The notes under the pieces: generated by a model
What the model was told of the DNA's origin: nothing
Seen by the model: only the letters and a program-made list of their open reading frames with translations
Database searches by the model: none
Program-made: the position numbers and the translations under genes
Assembly: GCA_965649825.1 (NCBI GenBank)
Contig: OZ287706.1
Span: 1-64,000, forward strand
Source of the DNA: Penicillus capitatus
Taxonomy: Eukaryota; Chlorophyta
DNA length: 64,000 nt
Reading direction: 5' to 3'
Shown: piece after piece, positions 1-11,313 of the stretch
Layout: each line of letters starts with the position of its first letter
Position numbering within the stretch: position 1 is the stretch's first letter

Positions 1-809
1 TTGTTGGTTGTTGTAAGAAACCTCAACAGAATCAAACCTTCTGAATGGACAACCATGTCGTTCTGTGAGGCATAGTTTTGTTTCGAGAGAGACGAAGGAA
101 GACCATTCGCTCTGTTGTCTTTCTTGAAAAGAATGAATTCCGTCTCGAATCCGATCTGCGAAAACATCGACCCTCAAAGCGGTCTATCATGTCCGACCAG
201 TACTTTGATATTATACCCATACTCTTCTCTTAATTTCCCTAGAGCCTCTCGAAGGACTTGACGAGGACAATCTGGTGAAACGTCGCCTGCATCAAAACAG
301 CTAAAGTCGAGCAATCTGTGATTTGTGATATAGATCTACCCGATTCTGTATGGAGATCTCCGATGACGACGCCAGCGCTCTTCCTCCATGGTAGTCTTCG
401 AAACGTTGTCATGTCCGGCATCACGCAGAATTCTCCCGATGCGCCGAACTTGCTCTCTGCTTCGCACATCGACATTTTCTGAGAGAAGACGACGGTGACA
501 TTACCCGGAGGAGGAATGTCGCCGTGGCAGGGTAAAAAGGGGACAGCTTTGCAAAGACCGAAGCCATGTTCCGCAATCTTTGCTATGTGTTTCTTCGTAA
601 AGGTTCTGCAACGAAGAGGCACATGACAGGGACAGTCAGTCGTGTTTAAAAGATCCGTTACCTGCTGCGACGAACGCCGTTGACGTCAGCTATGCACACT
701 TCGAGATAATCGACTTCAGCGTCTATGAAACCCGACAGCGCATAAAACGAGTAGCCAACATTTAAAGCAGTTAGATACCGTGTCCGTCGACGCTCGAAGA
801 TCCATTCAT
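1..809 (-). CDS. Glutamine-synthetase-like protein, 3' part missing (runs off left edge)
   Basis: Five exons can be joined exactly: 809-779, 722-662, 605-340, 286-198 and 155 to the edge. The introns are 42-56 bp and every join keeps frame. The product has the GS N-terminal domain (PFLPCHGDIPPPG, then the MPDMTTFRRLPW stretch) followed by the start of the catalytic domain (IGFETEFILF, whose Glu residues normally bind metal, then NYASQNDMVV). This order matches the FluG/lengsin-like GS group rather than plant GS2. The N-terminus is short (MNGSSSVDGH) with no targeting peptide visible. It would be a cytosolic ligase or ligase-like protein for a glutamate-type substrate. The true substrate is unknown and most catalytic residues lie outside the window. 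Confidence 0.85.
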
Positions 810-1173
810 GTTGTCAATGGCGTCTAAATGCCAAACTTTAGTATGGAAGCGCGTGTCGTCGTCTACGAGGAGACTTTAACGAAACACCCTGTCTACTATT
901 CGCCGCAATGTTTGAACCTAAACGGAATGAACAACTCGTACGACAGATTTGAACGCCTCTCCACAACTGAATGAGCATGAACTGCACTTGGAACAGCGAT
1001 CGCCGTTTGTTCTATCATTTCCGTTTCAATGAAATAGCAGTTGGTGGACAACAACTGTTTCTTGCGCTGTTCCATTCCGTGGAGCAATTGCATGCAAACA
1101 ATGCGCGATAAGATCGATCGTCGATAACATCTAGGATTTTGGGCAAGTTTGCTTAAAGGCGCATCCGCGAGTC
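810..1173. other. Divergent intergenic region
   Basis: These 364 bp separate the start codons of the GS-like gene (-) and the CFAP70-like gene (+). I see no convincing coding sequence, repeat or RNA gene. It presumably holds both promoters. Confidence 0.4.
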
Positions 1174-4100
1174 ATGGACGAAATCGAGTTCCGCGTCCGT
1201 CTCCAACTTGGACAATTCGTTGTTCACGTTCGTCTGTCTCCTATCCTGCAAGAAACGACATGATATTTTCAGATGCCGCATCGAGTGATCGATAACGACA
1301 GTGACAGTTCTCTTGCAGCGACCATCTCTGTTCACTTTCTTGGAGAACAAACACACCTTGAAGATGTTCCGATACAGCTGCGCGAAGGAGAAACATCATT
1401 CTTGGATGTCCATGCTGAACGAACACTCCGCTTTCCAGCCGATGCGCATCTTCCATTTGAATTGGCGAACGCATTGATCAACTCTTCGCCCTGGTTCACT
1501 CTCTTGGACTCCTCAAGTCGAACACGTCTTCACGCTTGGCGGGGCAGACGAATGTCGCACGTGAAGGAACACCGATAGCAACAGGCCAGGCAGATGCGGA
1601 TTCCATCATCGAGAGCTGTTGTCTTGAACTTCAGAAGGACGTTCTGCTTTCTTTCGCAGATCCTGATAGCAATAAAGGGGAGACTATTGCTACTGTTTCC
1701 GTTTCGCTGTGCATTACAAGAGGAGAGGATGTGCTTGATGCCGATGAAGAAGGCCAACCAATATCAACAGCGCCCAGATCTTTCTTTACCTCAAACGAGC
1801 TTGCAGATCTGGTCATCATGACGTTGTCGATAGAAGACATCCAACCAATGCCACCAGGAATGGCAAAGGCAATAGAAATGGTGTCGTCCACTGATCTGAC
1901 TCTTTCGGCTGTGCTCTCATTCGAGATGGGCAATGACGTCGAAGCATGTCCAACAATCCGTCTTACAGGAGGAACATTCAAAGAAAACGGCATCGATTCT
2001 GCACCGAAGAGGAAATGCGTTTTTCTCAAGTCGCATATCAAGGCAATCCATTCTAATGCTGCGATGTGTCAAAACAGCGAAACATCATCTTTGTTAGTAC
2101 AGGAGGTTATTGAAGATGCATTGTGTGCTCGGTTGGAATGCTGGAGGGAGTTGTCTTCGGAGAAGAGTAAAACGTACACCGACCCTGCTTTTGACTACTA
2201 TCATGGAATTGCTTCAATGGATCTTTGCCAATTACTGGAACCCGGATGCACGACCCTTTCAATGACTGAGATCACTATCGATGCTTCTGCTGATGCCTTC
2301 AGGAATGCGTATCCTCAGTTTCTTCTAGTGGGCACTGAGTTTAGTACAAAATCAAGGTTTGTAGCATTCCAGACATTCCGTTTTCGAGAGGTTCCTGATG
2401 CAGTCCCAAGATGAAAGCGATAGAAGATGCGCCTGAACAGGCGGATGAAACTTGTGCTTGGATGGATGCCGAATCTAAATTCCGCGTCCGAATCGATTTA
2501 TCCACTCCATTGGTCCCTCCATGGACACCACCTCCAAAGCCTCCTTTCACACTAGACGATCTCATCTGCCCAGAAAAAGATCTGATAATGTACTCGAAAG
2601 AATCGAGGAACGATCGTGCCTTCAAGGATAAGGTGTTTATGACTTTCTCTTTGTTGATCGCAATGGGTAAACGGTTTGCAGATCATGGAAGTCATGGGAT
2701 CCATGAAGGAGCAATGGCCATTTTTGCAGGAAGAAACACCCGACCTCGGAGCAGCATCTCTTCAGCAGCATCTTCAAGACGCGGCTGTATGCAATGATGG
2801 ATTGCGAGAGGCTTTTTTGGCAGTTTTGCTAGAGAAATACCATCAACATGGTAGGAGAAAGGCACTCGTTTTGGAAAGGCCCATGTAAATCCAGGATTGC
2901 TTGATCTGAGAGGACGCCTTAACGAAGCCTATGTCTATCTCACCCGGCTCGTCGAGGAAGCGATGAAAGAGAAGATGGAATTGGGTTCTCCAGTGGACGG
3001 AGATTCACTTGAACAGTTTCTGCAGTTGGCTGTTCAGTATGAAGATATGGGATATCTCTCTCACGCAAAGCGAAAGCATCTGGATGCCATCTCTGCTCAT
3101 CCAAACACACAGGTTCTCTGCGGAGATGCTATTCTCTTGACGTGCGCTGCCAACGTGGTCGTCGCAGACGTGGAAAGAGTATGGGGTCTTCTGTTTACGG
3201 ATGGGGGATGTGCAGACGAGTGAACAGAGCCTCAAGGAAGCATTGACTCAAGATCCTAAATCATTCGCAGCGTTGATGGCATTCGCTCATACTTGCCTTT
3301 ATAAAGGATCGGGAACAGTGGTGGAAAAGTTAAGAGAGGCAGAAGTTGTCGCACACAACGCTTTGGAATTGCAGCCTGAGAGATCGACTGTCTGGGCCCT
3401 TCTAACCATTCTTTACTCAAGTTCTCTATTGGCAACTGTCTATTGAGATTCGAATCGGTGCCTGGCAGTGCTGGATCGCAAAGAAGAAATGCAAAACTGC
3501 AAGTGGAAAGCGCGAGAGATTTGTCGACAGAGTTGTGGAGAGAAAGATCCGTTTCATGAATTGGCAGAGCATTTCTTGAGGGTTAAGAATACAGATATCG
3601 CCGACATCTGTCTGCAACATATCAATCCAGGTAAGTGCAGTGCATTTTGATAACCAAAGATAAGATGGTATGCAACCATCGGACAAGATGGCTCACTAGA
3701 CTCCAGCCTAACAGATATCCTCAAGGCAAAGATCGCTTTCTTGAGAGAGGACTTTGATCAAGCCCTCGCCATTATCCAGCATCTCAAGAAACATAAGGAG
3801 CATGCAATACGCCTTCACGACATCCTGCTCCTTGAAGTCGACATCCTTCTGAAGGCATATTATCGTCTGTTTCCTATGATCCCGGAACATGGATCTTCCT
3901 CCTGCTGATGCAGATGGACCGTCTAACCGAGGCTTGCTGGGTGTTTGGTCGTTTTATGGCAGAAAATCAAGAAACGTCTCCAGCCAACATATTCGTCAAA
4001 TACAGTGACCTACTGCGTTCCAAACCTACAACGGAGCCATCGTCCTCGACAGCTCCAGTCGAGGTCTGTCTTTACGGATGCCATCAGCATCCGCGGAATG

Positions 4101-4440
4101 TGTGTTTGTGGATCGAACTTGGCCATGCTTACTATGATCGTGGCGATGAGAGCGCAGCAGAGCGTGCATGGAGTCATGCATCTCAACTCGACCCAGCCAA
4201 CCCCGATATATGGGCCCACCTCTCACTTCTCTACCTGAAACAAAACAAACTCGAAATCGCATCGCACGTCGGCGCAACCTATTCAACGGAACTTCTTCCA
4301 GTCGATGTGCGTCTTAGGTACTGGACGTTGCCATCGCGCACGGGATCGAAAATCGGAGTCTTGTCGATGCGATCGTGGACGAATGGACCGCGAAGGGTTT
4401 TACAGAAAAAGCGAGAAAACTGGCAGAACTCTTTGCGTAG
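1174..4440 (+). CDS. CFAP70-like ciliary protein with C-terminal TPRs
   Basis: Multi-exon gene starting at MDEIEFRVRLQLGQ and ending ...KLAELFA. The N-terminal half resembles the C2-like/beta-rich part of CFAP70 (SLAATISVHFLGEQ, then a long acidic segment at 1536-2400). Next comes a Pro-rich linker (VPPWTPPPKPPFTLDDLICPE). The C-terminal half is a run of tetratricopeptide repeats; one clear unit covers 4090-4260 (WIELGHAYYDRGDESAAERAW, then DPANPDIWAHLSLLYLKQNK). CFAP70 is an axonemal protein associated with the outer dynein arm and motile cilia. Start, stop and domain order are clear; several internal exon boundaries were not resolved, so treat this as a span. A generic TPR protein is the alternative. 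If correct, the organism builds motile cilia. Confidence 0.65.
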
Positions 4441-4533
4441 ATTGGCTGTCCCAACCATCTATCTATCTGTCTATCCCGTGCACCAGCGAACTTAAGAATA
4501 GAAACGTCACATCCTTAGAGCATGTGCGTCCTC

Positions 4534-5313
4534 ATGTCGTTTACGGATCCAAAAGTCGATAGCAGTGTTCACGAATCGCTGTCAAAGCTCGACAGAGCAT
4601 TGCTCTTTTGCGAATTCTTCGAATGTTGGGTACACCAAGTCCTTTACGCGCGTCGCCTCTACGACGGGCGTCTTTTTGAGACGAAGCGCCTCTATGACCT
4701 CTTCCTCAAAAAGAGCCTGTATCCGAAACTCAACAGTTACATTCACGATACAGTCTATACTCTCAAAGTAAGCGCTAGAGGAAGAGCGCTAACAGGAGAA
4801 GTATCGAAGATAGGATGTGATTTCTGGCGATATGCTGGAGACGGTCGAGATCCTCTTTCTGGATTCCCAACGACAGCTCGTCGAAAAAGCCATCCTACTG
4901 ATCAAAGTGCGATGGCAACATGAAAGAGAATCGTATAAGGGGTAGGATTCAGGGTGAAATGGAAGAGGAACAGGAGCTGTGTTCTTTGGAGGCCGCTTTC
5001 CGTTCACTGCTGGTTTCGACATCGAAGACACTGCCCACACTGCCACCCCTACCCCACGGTATGACGCTTGTTCTTCTCATGAGAGATAACGGTGTTTTAT
5101 CTAGACGGTACGTTTGAATTGTCCATTCGTACAAAATCGCCGGATCTTTCTCGACAACTCAAGCCCTTCTGGTGTCTGCAAAATCTCGATCCCCAATGCG
5201 AAACGTCGATCATGATGCCTATCCAGACCGTCCATGTCTCGGCTGCTTGTGAATGCGCTGTCTTTTCTTTGAGGAGATCAGGAGAGGGACGCAGATCGCT
5301 GGATCAGATTTAA
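4534..5313 (+). CDS. MAD2L2: HORMA-domain protein REV7/MAD2L2
   Basis: Exons 4534-4767, 4814-4906, 4953-5058 and 5105-5313 join in frame through three 46-bp introns to give 213 aa, the usual REV7 length. The HORMA domain is recognisable: LLFCEFFECWVHQVLYARRL for helix A, then LYPKLNSYIHDTVYTLK, then the strand LETVEILFLDSQRQLVEKA, and a C-terminal safety-belt region with IMMPIQTVHVS. REV7 is the accessory subunit of translesion DNA polymerase zeta and acts in other HORMA-dependent complexes. An in-frame ATG at 4522 would add four residues. The last codons overlap the 3' end of the opposite-strand YGGT gene by 36 bp. Confidence 0.85.
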
Positions 5314-5751
5314 GATCCCTTGAGGTCCAATCAAAATCTCTCCGACAAGGCTGAACAGAGCCAGCCATACGACAGGAGATATATCCACACCGAATGCAGG
5401 GGGCACCACTTTGCGTGTGGCTTTCAGGATAGGCTCCGTTGGGAGATAGGCAAACAACCAGGGCACCTCTGTCTCTTTCACTTCAGGAAACCAGGAGAGC
5501 ACAATGCGTAACAGCATCAGAGACTGGCCCAAAAACAGCACAGGACGCAGTGCCGTGGACAAGGGACCTGCAAAGGAGGCGGCATCCAATGCCTGTGCTG
5601 TGTCGACAGGGATCACTGTCCAGAACGTCATCGTCGAAATCCAGACGTCCCATCGCGGTTTGCTCCGTGGTCTCGAAAGAGGCGACCGCGGTGATGGCCG
5701 CGGTGCAGCCGATGGTTGGCAGAAGAGGCAACTCGTCCGCGTTATCGTCAT
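5278..5751 (-). CDS. YGGT/YlmG-family plastid membrane protein
   Basis: Single exon, 157 aa. About 60 N-terminal residues are rich in Arg, Ser and Pro with few acids, as in a chloroplast transit peptide. The YGGT domain follows with two hydrophobic helices: FLGQSLMLLRIVLSWFPEV and, near the C-terminus, VVWLALFSLVGEILIGPQG. Between them is the family signature LPTEPILKATRKVVPP. Plant and cyanobacterial YlmG proteins are linked to thylakoid/nucleoid distribution and cytochrome assembly. The strong match to the plastid subfamily (GPLSTALRPVLF) is one of the better signs of a photosynthetic host. It lies tail-to-tail with REV7 and 45 bp from the end of glyoxalase I. Confidence 0.85.
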   Translation of the reverse strand: MTITRTSCLFCQPSAAPRPSPRSPLSRPRSKPRWDVWISTMTFWTVIPVDTAQALDAASFAGPLSTALRPVLFLGQSLMLLRIVLSWFPEVKETEVPWLFAYLPTEPILKATRKVVPPAFGVDISPVVWLALFSLVGEILIGPQGILNLIQRSASLS

Positions 5752-5796
5752 GACCGCTAATCGAACAAAATCGAGATCATCATTACCGATTCATTT

Positions 5797-6731
5797 CTAT
5801 TCGAGTTCTTTCAGCCAATCATTGTAATCCACAAACACGAATTTCCACCCGTCTGGATCAGTAGTGGACATGATTTTGGTTCCTTTGAAACCAGCAGCGG
5901 AAGGTTCCCGTACAATGGGCCCACCTGCTGCTCGGATTTGCTCAGTGGTTTTGTAAATGTCCGATGTCGAGATGGCCACTTGAGCATAGCCATCGCCCTT
6001 CGTGTACTCCGTCTGGCCCCAGTTGTACGTAAGTTCCATAACCGGCTGTTCCACGTCATCGGCACCATACCCCATAAAGGCAAGCGTGTATTTATACTGT
6101 GGATTCTCTCTTTTGCGGATGAGGTTCATTCCCAGAACGTTCTGATAGAACTTAATGCTTCTGTCCAGATCACCCACGCGCAGCATGACTTGACAGAGAC
6201 GTTCCTTCATGGGATCCTTCTGAATGATCTCCCATTTGTACCTGCATCTCCACATCTGTCCTCTCCATTCCTGTCAAATCATGACAAACCCTGTTGGATC
6301 TTCGGCGAAAGCAATGACGGTGGTGCCTCCTTTGACGGGACCCGCCTCTCTCGTGACCTGACATGACAGGCGAGCAGAGTCTTCATGGATAGACAATCTT
6401 TGAAGTGCCGCACCTTGCCTCCTGCGGTCTTAATGTCCTCACAGGTCTTGTAAGCATCTGGTGTATAGAAAGCAAAATGGCCAAATCCTTCTCCCAGATC
6501 ATAGCTGTCGACGCCATAGTTGTAGGTCAATTCGAGAGCAAAGTTTTCCGTTTCGGGTCCATAGCCCATAAAAGCAACTGAGAATTCCTTATCGGGGACA
6601 TCGATCTGACGCAGCAATTGCATGCCAAACTGATCCCTATAACAATCGATCGTCTTCTGCAGATCCCCTACACGAAAGACGGGATGCAGCATGCGCCTTG
6701 AATCTTCACGTGCCCAATTGTCCGTGGCCAT
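5797..6731 (-). CDS. GLO1: Lactoylglutathione lyase (glyoxalase I), two-domain plant type
   Basis: Exons 6731-6414, 6357-6290 and 6241-5797 join through introns of 56 and 48 bp to 276 aa. It has two tandem glyoxalase domains, as in plant enzymes. Domain 1 (about residues 15-135) keeps a full set of candidate metal ligands: His in HPVFRVGDL, Glu in ALELTYNYG, His in GFGHFAFY and Glu in GYKWEII. Domain 2 (about 145-270) has Gln in [10 protein letters not shown], Glu in VMELTYNW and Gln in YAQVAIST. The enzyme isomerises the methylglyoxal-glutathione hemithioacetal to S-lactoylglutathione. The first ATG in frame gives [10 protein letters not shown]; no transit peptide is evident, so it is probably cytosolic. 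Confidence 0.93.
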
Positions 6732-7027
6732 CGCTTGCACACGATGTGACCTAGACAGCGCTATCGAACCACTCGAGCGTCACCCCAGCACCTACCGTCG
6801 AAACAGACGTGAGGATTTGGAGAGCTGCGGGCGTAAGTGTGCTCGGATGAGAAAATGACAATGCTGTGCCAATGACGCACGCAACATCCGATCGTCGTGA
6901 TGGAGACGATCGTGTCGACGAATTACATGAAATTGTATGGTAATACATGGACATGGATATGGACATGACACAGCTAATGGGCCAACACTACCTCGTTGTA
7001 TCTCGTGCCGTTCCACACATCTCACAC

Positions 7028-9459
7028 TCAGTCGCATTCAAATCGTGATTGGCAAATGTACACTAGAAACAGCAATGCAGCCATTGAGGAGAGGGTATCC
7101 TGACGAAGGAGATGCCATACGCGGACACACTGCCAGAAATCGATGTCAAATTCAGAATCTGACAAGGGACGGGATTGGATATCGTGGCCACTTGTGGTCA
7201 TCTCTTCCCAATTGGCCGTGCGTCCCATATGCTTCCCACGTAGTCCAATGCGTGCCGAACTGGACGAAGGTCCGGCGGCAGATGCATCTGGCATCCACAT
7301 ATCGCCTGAGACACGCATTTTAAAAGAGTGAGAAGCGTATGCGATATATATATACCCGATGTATAGATCTGCTGAATGGTATCAAATCCGAGCTCTAGTT
7401 GCCGCACGAATTTTTCAAAATAGGTGTGTGTCACGTCTGTCAGACTGAGAAGGTTCTTTCGTATGTCAATGAACCTTTCGGTCAAAGATCGGATGTCATC
7501 GTCGGAGTCCTTTTCCGTTTCGGTTGCGTGTTCAACAAATTGCATAAGCTGCTGTTCCACCACCTCATGGAGATGCTCTAAACTTGCTTCAGCATCACCC
7601 TGTCACACACCCCCTCAGATCCCATACCCATGCCAAACACAAAAGATGCCAAACCTGCAGGAATTCAAAGAATTCACGCTTTTGTTGCTTTTCTAAGTTC
7701 TTTTCATCTTCAAAATGATAATATCCGTAAGCATAGGAGTATTTGAGTATCCGTCGACATTCCACAACTTGATTCCAGGCATCTGTCCCATCATGACTCT
7801 TCTGTAATCAGATGTCGCTGTCAGAGATGGATGCCCACCATGAATAAATTTGAGATCGAGCTCCGGAAAGAGGCAGAGAGAATTGATGCGACCCGTTGAA
7901 CTTTCTTCATCTCCCGATGCCGTTCTGTTTCGATCCTCAATAGCCTTCTTGTGCGCCACGTCATGAGCAGCCCATCTTTCATAGTAATGTGTGTATCTCT
8001 CCAGCAGCACCTTGGCCGTCTCTTTCTTACGCGTCTCTGCATCATACTGTCCAATACGCCTTGCCGCCTCGTACCTGATCAACAGTCCGTGTTAGAAGGC
8101 ACGTTCTAGCAGGAGATCATATACTTGTTGCAAGCATAGAATCCTCCGGTGGTTTCATTGTGTGTCGACCATGCTTCAGAACATAGCCAACAGAATTCAA
8201 AACGACACTGACTGCATGTCATGTGCATGCATCCCTGAAACGACAGGATGGTTTAGAAGGCAGTATTTCAGCTGGTGCCTTGCTTGATTCTTTTCTATGG
8301 GGCGACGACACTTGGGACAAGGTTTGGTGTTGACAAGAATGTAGTTGAGATTCTCTGATTCTGCTGTGTTTTTCATGAACCACTTCCGAACAGTTTCACA
8401 GTCAACCTGGTCACACTTTCCATCTCACTCTTTCGTTTATAGAGGAGATCTAACCGGACGATGCGCTTCTTCCAAGCATCGGAAACAAAAGGAATTGCCG
8501 CATGTGCAGCGAACATCCAATGGCTCATTGGGGTCCAAATCAACAACACATGCCGCCACTTTCTCGCAACCTGGAACGAAATCTCACACTTTCTAAAAAA
8601 AAGTGAAAAATAACCTGGAGCTGTACACCACGTGATTGTTGGATTGTCGTCCACGAAGGACCGCAACTCAAATTCTTCCCATCGTCTCTTATCTTCAGGT
8701 GCAGCATGCTGAAAGACCACACTTTTTGGCACCTATCTCACACAACTCTTCCAACTCGGTCACTCTCCAAGAAAAATCTTGCATAGCAGGAACAGTCCGA
8801 AGCTGGACACTTCAACATCAAACACGATGGTCCCTCTTCCACATTCGCTGCAATATATCCCCTCCAGCACGCCGAACACAATGTGTGTCCGCAGATATTG
8901 GCCCAAAGCTGGTCCTCCTCAAAATCTGTCCAGCACACCAGACAGCTTCCCTGTCAACATATCGCTCACGGCCACCCCCTTGCAGAAAAGAGTCCCGCTC
9001 TTGCTTTGGATGCAGGTTCCAATGGAGGTGGGTCTATCATGCCTACACGTTTTGCCGTGGCCTCCATATCTGTAAACCATGTCTCCGTTGTCAATGACAG
9101 ATCCCTGCACACATTCTCATCCTCCCATCCACGACAGAATGTCTTCTACCATTTGAACAGACGCAAGAGACGTGCAGCCACGTCGCCGTCCACATTCAGC
9201 AACTGCATGACTTGTGCAATCACACTTTGACGACGCGCGTTCAAATCCTCGCGGCACAGAATACGATAAGTCCTCTAACAACAACAGCAACGGCAGTGAG
9301 ACATCGCATTAAGCTGACGTCGCGAGTCGAGCCACAGACTTTGGTAGGCGGTCCCGTTTCTTCTTCGAGGATTTCATCGATGCCATTTATTTCTTCGTCG
9401 TCGACTTCGACACTCGAGTCATAGTATTCCTCGTAGTCTTCAAAGCTCGAATCCGACAT
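7028..9459 (-). CDS. Ariadne-type RBR E3 ubiquitin ligase
   Basis: Starts [16 protein letters not shown], the acidic N-terminus typical of Ariadne proteins. A UBA-like segment follows ([14 protein letters not shown] to RLLRLFKW). RING1 is CLVCWTDF with [10 protein letters not shown] near 8900; the IBR is [10 protein letters not shown] to [11 protein letters not shown] near 8530; RING2 is [12 protein letters not shown], then [16 protein letters not shown] near 8210, where the Cys of HMTC corresponds to the catalytic thioester cysteine. The Ariadne domain follows, including [21 protein letters not shown] and [13 protein letters not shown]. At least six short introns are implied; one (56 bp, near 7800-7860) was checked for frame. 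RBR ligases take ubiquitin from an E2 on RING1 and pass it via RING2 Cys. The 3' end near 7028 is approximate. Confidence 0.9.
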
Positions 9460-9515
9460 GAACACCTCAGGAGTTTGATAGAGGGGGACACGTCAGATGT
9501 TGTTGATGTGAACAC

Positions 9516-11230
9516 ATGGGCCCTTCATCTCTGTCATCTTGTCGACGGGCGATCTCTTCCAAAGGATACCTAACACGATGGCAACGCCATGTCGCGATAC
9601 AGAGTGCGTCTTCGGGGAGGGAAAGAGAAAAGGCAAAGAAGGAGGAAGGGACGTTGAGAGAACTCTATCCCGAAGGCAGAATGTTGGAGAGGGGTTACCA
9701 TCGGGTCTCCGGTTCGCATCATCTCTATTACGAAGTCCATGGAAATCCGATGGGACAGCCGGCTGTTGTATTGCATGGCGGTCCTGGAGCTGGATGCTCG
9801 AGGGCTCTCGGGTAAGACGTCAGTGTGAGAAGGGAAGATCGTGTCGAGGTGGAGAGAGTGCTGCTGTAGACGGCTGTTTGATTTGACTTTTTGGAAAGTA
9901 GTGCTCTTCGATCAGAGAGGTTGTGGGAAGTCTGTGCCTCGAGGTCTCTTACACTCGAACAATCCAAAAGTTCTGTGCCCAACATGCAACGTGACATAAC
10001 AATGACCACTGCAGAAATTGATGGAGGATGTCGAGAAGCTTCGCTATCATCTGAAAATCAAACGGTGGTTGGTTCTTGGAGGATCGCATGGGTGTACGAT
10101 TGCTATGATCTATGCACAGGAGCACACCTCACGGTTTGCATTCCTGTCTGTGTCTTGTCGAATCCGTCATCTTATGCATGCACAGTGTGAGTGCTTTGGT
10201 GCTGAGAGCTGTCTGTCTCATGCGAAAGGAAGAATTGGATTGGGTGTTCTCTCCTGTCGGTGCGGCGACAAAGATTCCGCGAGTAAGCAGTGTGCCTTTC
10301 ACTCTGTCTCCTTTTCAAAAGAGAATCATGTTAGGGCTGGCAGCGATTCTTGAGCATCTTGCAGCCAAATGAACAGCTGAATCCGATCAAGGCTTACTAC
10401 AACAGAATGCACTCTATTCGAGATCGAGTTCGCAAACAAGCAGTGAGAAGATGGCACAGCATTCATTTGCTGTCATGCACCTGCATGTTTGTATAAAGGC
10501 ACGGTATTGGAGGGAATGGACGATGACGGTTATGTTCTCAAAGCTGCCACAGTTCGATCATGACAAGATTGAGGTCAGACCCGAAACCATCTTTGACACA
10601 CCGGTCAACATGGATCGCAATATCAACATCTTCCACAGCCGTTCTCTCAAGTAGGGACCAACCAGCCTATCAGGCACTTCTTCCGACTGATCTATCTCAT
10701 TCTGTGGCGACAGCAACGTCGTGGAAGAAATCGAACCGTTGCCTGCGCCAGTGGTGCAGTCGCTGATTGAGGCCCACTTCTTCTACTATAACAAGCGCTT
10801 CATGGCAGAGGTCTTCCCTATTCTGGACCGTATCGACTGGTTCAATGTCAATCTTTTGGCCGAATAGAGTGACACGTGTGTTTTTCCTCAAATAGGAATC
10901 GGAACGTGCCTTGCATTGCGATTCATGGAGAAGACGATCAACTGTGTCTTAAATCGAATGCATTGGACTTGAAGTCCGCATGGAGGGAAATGGATCTCCG
11001 CATTGTGCCCAAAGCAGGTGCGACGAATTGTGCACGTCTGGATTGTCATCTGATCTCTTCTTTCAGGTCACTCTCAATTCGATCCTCGCATTCGAGATGC
11101 CACCATCGAAGCCATTGATGAAATGAAGGATGTGGTCGTTCGGCAAAAGACCGATGCGACCTTCCATGATGCAAAGCCCAAGCAGACATATCAAATACCA
11201 GAGCCGTATTACAAGAAAAAATACAGATGA
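9516..11230 (+). CDS. Proline iminopeptidase (alpha/beta hydrolase, S33)
   Basis: Multi-exon gene. The start at 9516 is a guess among upstream ATGs; conserved sequence begins LRELYPEGRML. The oxyanion motif HGGPGAGCSRAL lies at 9770-9815, followed after an intron by VLFDQRGCGKSVPRG. The nucleophile elbow is GGSHG (Ser codon 10084-10086), where the family normally has GGSWG. The catalytic Asp is in AIHGEDDQLC (about 10920) and the catalytic His in GHSQFDPRIRDATIEAI. It ends ...IPEPYYKKKYR. The enzyme removes N-terminal proline from peptides. It sits head-to-head with the RBR gene, 56 bp between start codons. Confidence 0.85.
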
Positions 11231-11313
11231 GAATCTTCGGTCTCTTCATGATGTTGCACAGAGATACCCACTTCATACCATAACCAATTTGTCCAAAAAC
11301 GAAAGCGATGAGT

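Noticed and set aside
6937-7323. Plus-strand open frame of 128 codons
   Set aside because: Antisense to the end of the RBR gene, with no recognisable content.
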